NCBI GenBank assembly: GCA_041609895.1
Contig: JBFIPX010000144.1
Location: 1 to 8,711, forward strand
Direction: 5' to 3'
Length of the DNA stretch: 8,711 bases
From: JAHHLP01 sp041609895
Lineage (GTDB): Bacteria > Bacteroidota > Rhodothermia > Rhodothermales > JABDKH01
The notes under the pieces were generated by a model. It worked only from the letters and a program-made list of their open reading frames with translations, did not search any database and was not told the origin of the DNA. Of the stretch, positions 7,378-8,711 are shown one piece after another. The number at the start of each line of letters is the position of its first letter. Position 1 is the first letter of the stretch. Both the position numbers and the translations under genes were made by a program.

Positions 7378-7605
7378 GGCGATAGCGACAGCGATCTCAG
7401 AGATGAGCCGGACATGACAGTTCCTTCCGGTATCGACCTCGATGGACACATTTTTAGCTGGCCTTCGGCTCGACTGAGCTTTGCCAGGTGTCGGATTCGC
7501 CTCCAGAACCAACTACACGAGCCCATGCGAATACAAGACATGAGACCATTCGAAACGCAGTGCCCACTCAAAAGTTTACGATTTATCAGGGCAAACGAGA
7601 AGGAA
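7378..7605. promoter_or_regulatory. Divergent intergenic region between the peptidase operon and the TPR/LysM genes
   Basis: This 228-bp spacer separates two outward-facing transcription units, so promoters for both should lie here. An AT-richer patch at about 7569-7590 (AAAAGTTTACGATTTATC) is the likeliest melting region. I could not fit a convincing -35/-10 pair or the Bacteroidota TTTG/TAnnTTTG pair at correct spacing on either strand. No strong palindromic operator is visible. Confidence 0.4.
7597..7603 (+). promoter_or_regulatory. Purine-rich ribosome-binding site of the TPR gene
   Basis: GAGAAGG lies directly before the ATG at 7606. It favours this start over upstream in-frame codons (for example ATG at 7525), whose added residues do not resemble a TPR protein. 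The spacing is tight if AAGG is the pairing core and normal if GAG is. Confidence 0.5.
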
Positions 7606-7932
7606 ATGGACCGTATTCAGGCACTGGAGGAATTTCTCGCGATCGATCCCACCGATGCGTTCACGCGGTTCGCACTTGCCACGGAATACCTGAAAACGGG
7701 TGATATTCGTCGGGCGCGTGAGTTTTTTGAAGGCCTCTTGAAGGACAAACCGGAGTATGTCGGGACTTATTATCATCTCGGAAAGCTTTATGAGGATCTC
7801 GGAGCGACGGATCAGGCAATCAAGACGTACCGGAGCGGGATTGCGGTGGCAGGCTCCCAGAAGGATTTCCACGCGCGTGCCGAACTGCAGTCTGCGCTCC
7901 TCGAAGCAGAGGGAATCGACGATGATGACTAG
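7606..7932 (+). CDS. Small tetratricopeptide-repeat (TPR) protein
   Basis: This 108-residue cytoplasmic protein probably acts as a protein-interaction adaptor. After a short N-terminal helix (MDRIQALEEFLAIDPTDAF), two TPR units follow: 19-52 (RFALATEYLKTGDIRRAREF, ending in KDKPEYVG) and 53-86 (TYYHLGKLYEDLGATDQAI). A capping helix (90-102) and an acidic GIDDDD tail end the protein. There is no signal peptide or membrane segment. From memory, short TPR proteins of this length and layout are common and conserved in Bacteroidota and relatives, with no assigned role. The stop codon overlaps the start of the LysM/RlpA-like gene by 11 nt, so the two are cotranscribed and probably translationally coupled. 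The TPR identification is secure; the partner is unknown. Confidence 0.85.
   Translation: MDRIQALEEFLAIDPTDAFTRFALATEYLKTGDIRRAREFFEGLLKDKPEYVGTYYHLGKLYEDLGATDQAIKTYRSGIAVAGSQKDFHARAELQSALLEAEGIDDDD
7909..7914 (+). promoter_or_regulatory. Ribosome-binding site of the LysM/RlpA-like gene
   Basis: GAGGGA inside the last codons of the TPR gene lies 7 nt before ATG 7922 and 10 nt before the adjacent ATG 7925, so either may initiate. It supports reinitiation or coupling with the TPR gene. Confidence 0.65.
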
Positions 7933-8711
7933 AATGCATGGTCGCGTGCTGCGCACTCTGAGTGCAGCAATGCTTGCAGCTGTTTCGCTTTTCGTCAGTC
8001 CGTGCGAGGAGGCAGTGGCGCAGGACGCCGGCCAGTACACGGTTAAGGCCGGAGACACGTTATTCAGTATTGCGCGCACGTACGGCGTATCGCTTGATGG
8101 GCTTCGCAAGGCCAACCTTCTGACCGGAGATGTCATCCATGTCGGTCAGGTCTTGCAGATTCCCGCGCAGAACGCCCCGAAATCGGTGTCTGACACGCCC
8201 TCTAACGAACCGGTTCGGCCACCGGTGGAGTCACTAGTACAGGATAGTATCGTCGTTCCGGTGGCACCGGACGTGACCACAGCGGAGGATCGAAGTGCGG
8301 TGGCGGACTCGATCGGGGTCGACTACGTGACGACTTCTCCGGGCGAGTCGCTGTACGACCTTGCGTTCTCGATCGGAATCGATATAGATAGCTTGATAAG
8401 CCTTAACCCCGGGGTTTCCACATTCCTCGATACCGCCCGAATCGCAATTCCGTCGATGCACGCGCTCACCCGTTATCGCGTCAGGTCGGGCGACACGCTC
8501 TACAAGATTGCGCGGGAACACGAGTCTTCTGTCGAGGCTATTCGTCTTCAAAACAGTCTGGCGACGGATGCGATTGAGATTGGGCAGGAGCTCCTGATCC
8601 CGTCCTCCGGAGCGAGGATCGGCGCGTCTGATCGCGGCGCGCCGATGATCGCACGCGGACAGGTACGCCCCTATCCGTCGCGTTTTCAGGGCCGCCTGAT
8701 GGCCAGCGGAA
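7922..8711 (+). CDS. LysM-repeat, RlpA-like cell-wall protein (partial, runs off the right edge)
   Basis: At least 263 residues are present and the C-terminus is outside the window. Residues 1-34 look like a signal peptide (TLSAAMLAAVSLFVS core, likely cleavage after EAVA); the Cys at 29 does not fit a lipobox. Three LysM peptidoglycan-binding modules follow: 39-81 (YTVKAGDTLFSIARTYGVSL), a divergent one at 134-177 (YVTTSPGESLYDLAFSIGID), and 185-227 (YRVRSGDTLYKIAREHESSV). They are joined by Pro/Ser/Val-rich linkers, the longest being about 82-133. The last visible residues, GQVRPYPSRFQGRLMASG at 246-263, match the opening of an RlpA-type double-psi beta-barrel, a family that includes lytic transglycosylases acting on denuded septal peptidoglycan. 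The catalytic residues would lie beyond the edge, so enzyme activity cannot be judged. The protein probably binds or trims the wall at division or during remodelling. The start overlaps the TPR gene by 11 nt. Confidence 0.82.
   Translation, partial: MMTRMHGRVLRTLSAAMLAAVSLFVSPCEEAVAQDAGQYTVKAGDTLFSIARTYGVSLDGLRKANLLTGDVIHVGQVLQIPAQNAPKSVSDTPSNEPVRPPVESLVQDSIVVPVAPDVTTAEDRSAVADSIGVDYVTTSPGESLYDLAFSIGIDIDSLISLNPGVSTFLDTARIAIPSMHALTRYRVRSGDTLYKIAREHESSVEAIRLQNSLATDAIEIGQELLIPSSGARIGASDRGAPMIARGQVRPYPSRFQGRLMASG

Noticed and set aside
7378..7512. N-terminal extension of the peptidase up to TTG 7512
   Set aside because: The 45 added residues are not signal-like and would bury a clear signal peptide that begins right after GTG 7377.
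7569..7590. A specific promoter in the AT-richer patch before the TPR gene
   Set aside because: No -35/-10 or Bacteroidota-type element pair fits at proper spacing; only the region as a whole is called.

Overview
The window looks like chromosomal DNA of a Gram-negative, double-membraned bacterium. I would place it in the Bacteroidota/Rhodothermota area (Rhodothermales- or Balneolales-like). This rests on family resemblance only: a small two-repeat TPR protein next to a LysM/RlpA-type wall protein, an outer-membrane barrel ending in phenylalanine, and a large secreted subtilase. Base composition is moderately GC-rich by eye. There are no rRNA or tRNA genes, CRISPR arrays or insertion sequences, and coding is dense.

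Left and centre, minus strand (7377 down to 109): four genes in one direction form a probable operon. In transcription order they are a secreted multidomain S8 (subtilisin-like) peptidase (4366-7377), a sigma-70/ECF-like sigma factor of unusual length (3233-4300), a membrane anti-sigma factor with two zinc-finger (ZAS) modules and a periplasmic beta-sandwich (2263-3228), and a predicted outer-membrane beta-barrel with an N-terminal Ig-like domain (109-2154). Gaps are 65, 4 and 108 nt. The sigma/anti-sigma junction carries a ribosome-binding site inside the sigma gene's last codons, so those two are probably translated together. The leftmost 108 bases hold no gene I can support.

Right, plus strand (7606-8711): a 108-residue TPR protein overlaps by 11 nt the start of a LysM-LysM-LysM-RlpA-like cell-wall protein that runs off the window. 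This pair diverges from the peptidase operon across a 228-bp spacer that should contain both promoters.

Working model (inference): the minus-strand operon is an envelope-sensing or surface-signalling unit. The sigma factor would be held by the zinc-finger anti-sigma factor at the inner membrane, the anti-sigma periplasmic domain would sense an envelope state, and the peptidase and barrel would be the exported effectors or sensors. The oddest points are a Glu in the peptidase where subtilases carry the catalytic Asp, a Cys-rich insertion plus two helix-turn-helix-like segments in the sigma factor, and a similar beta-sandwich module in both the peptidase and the anti-sigma factor.
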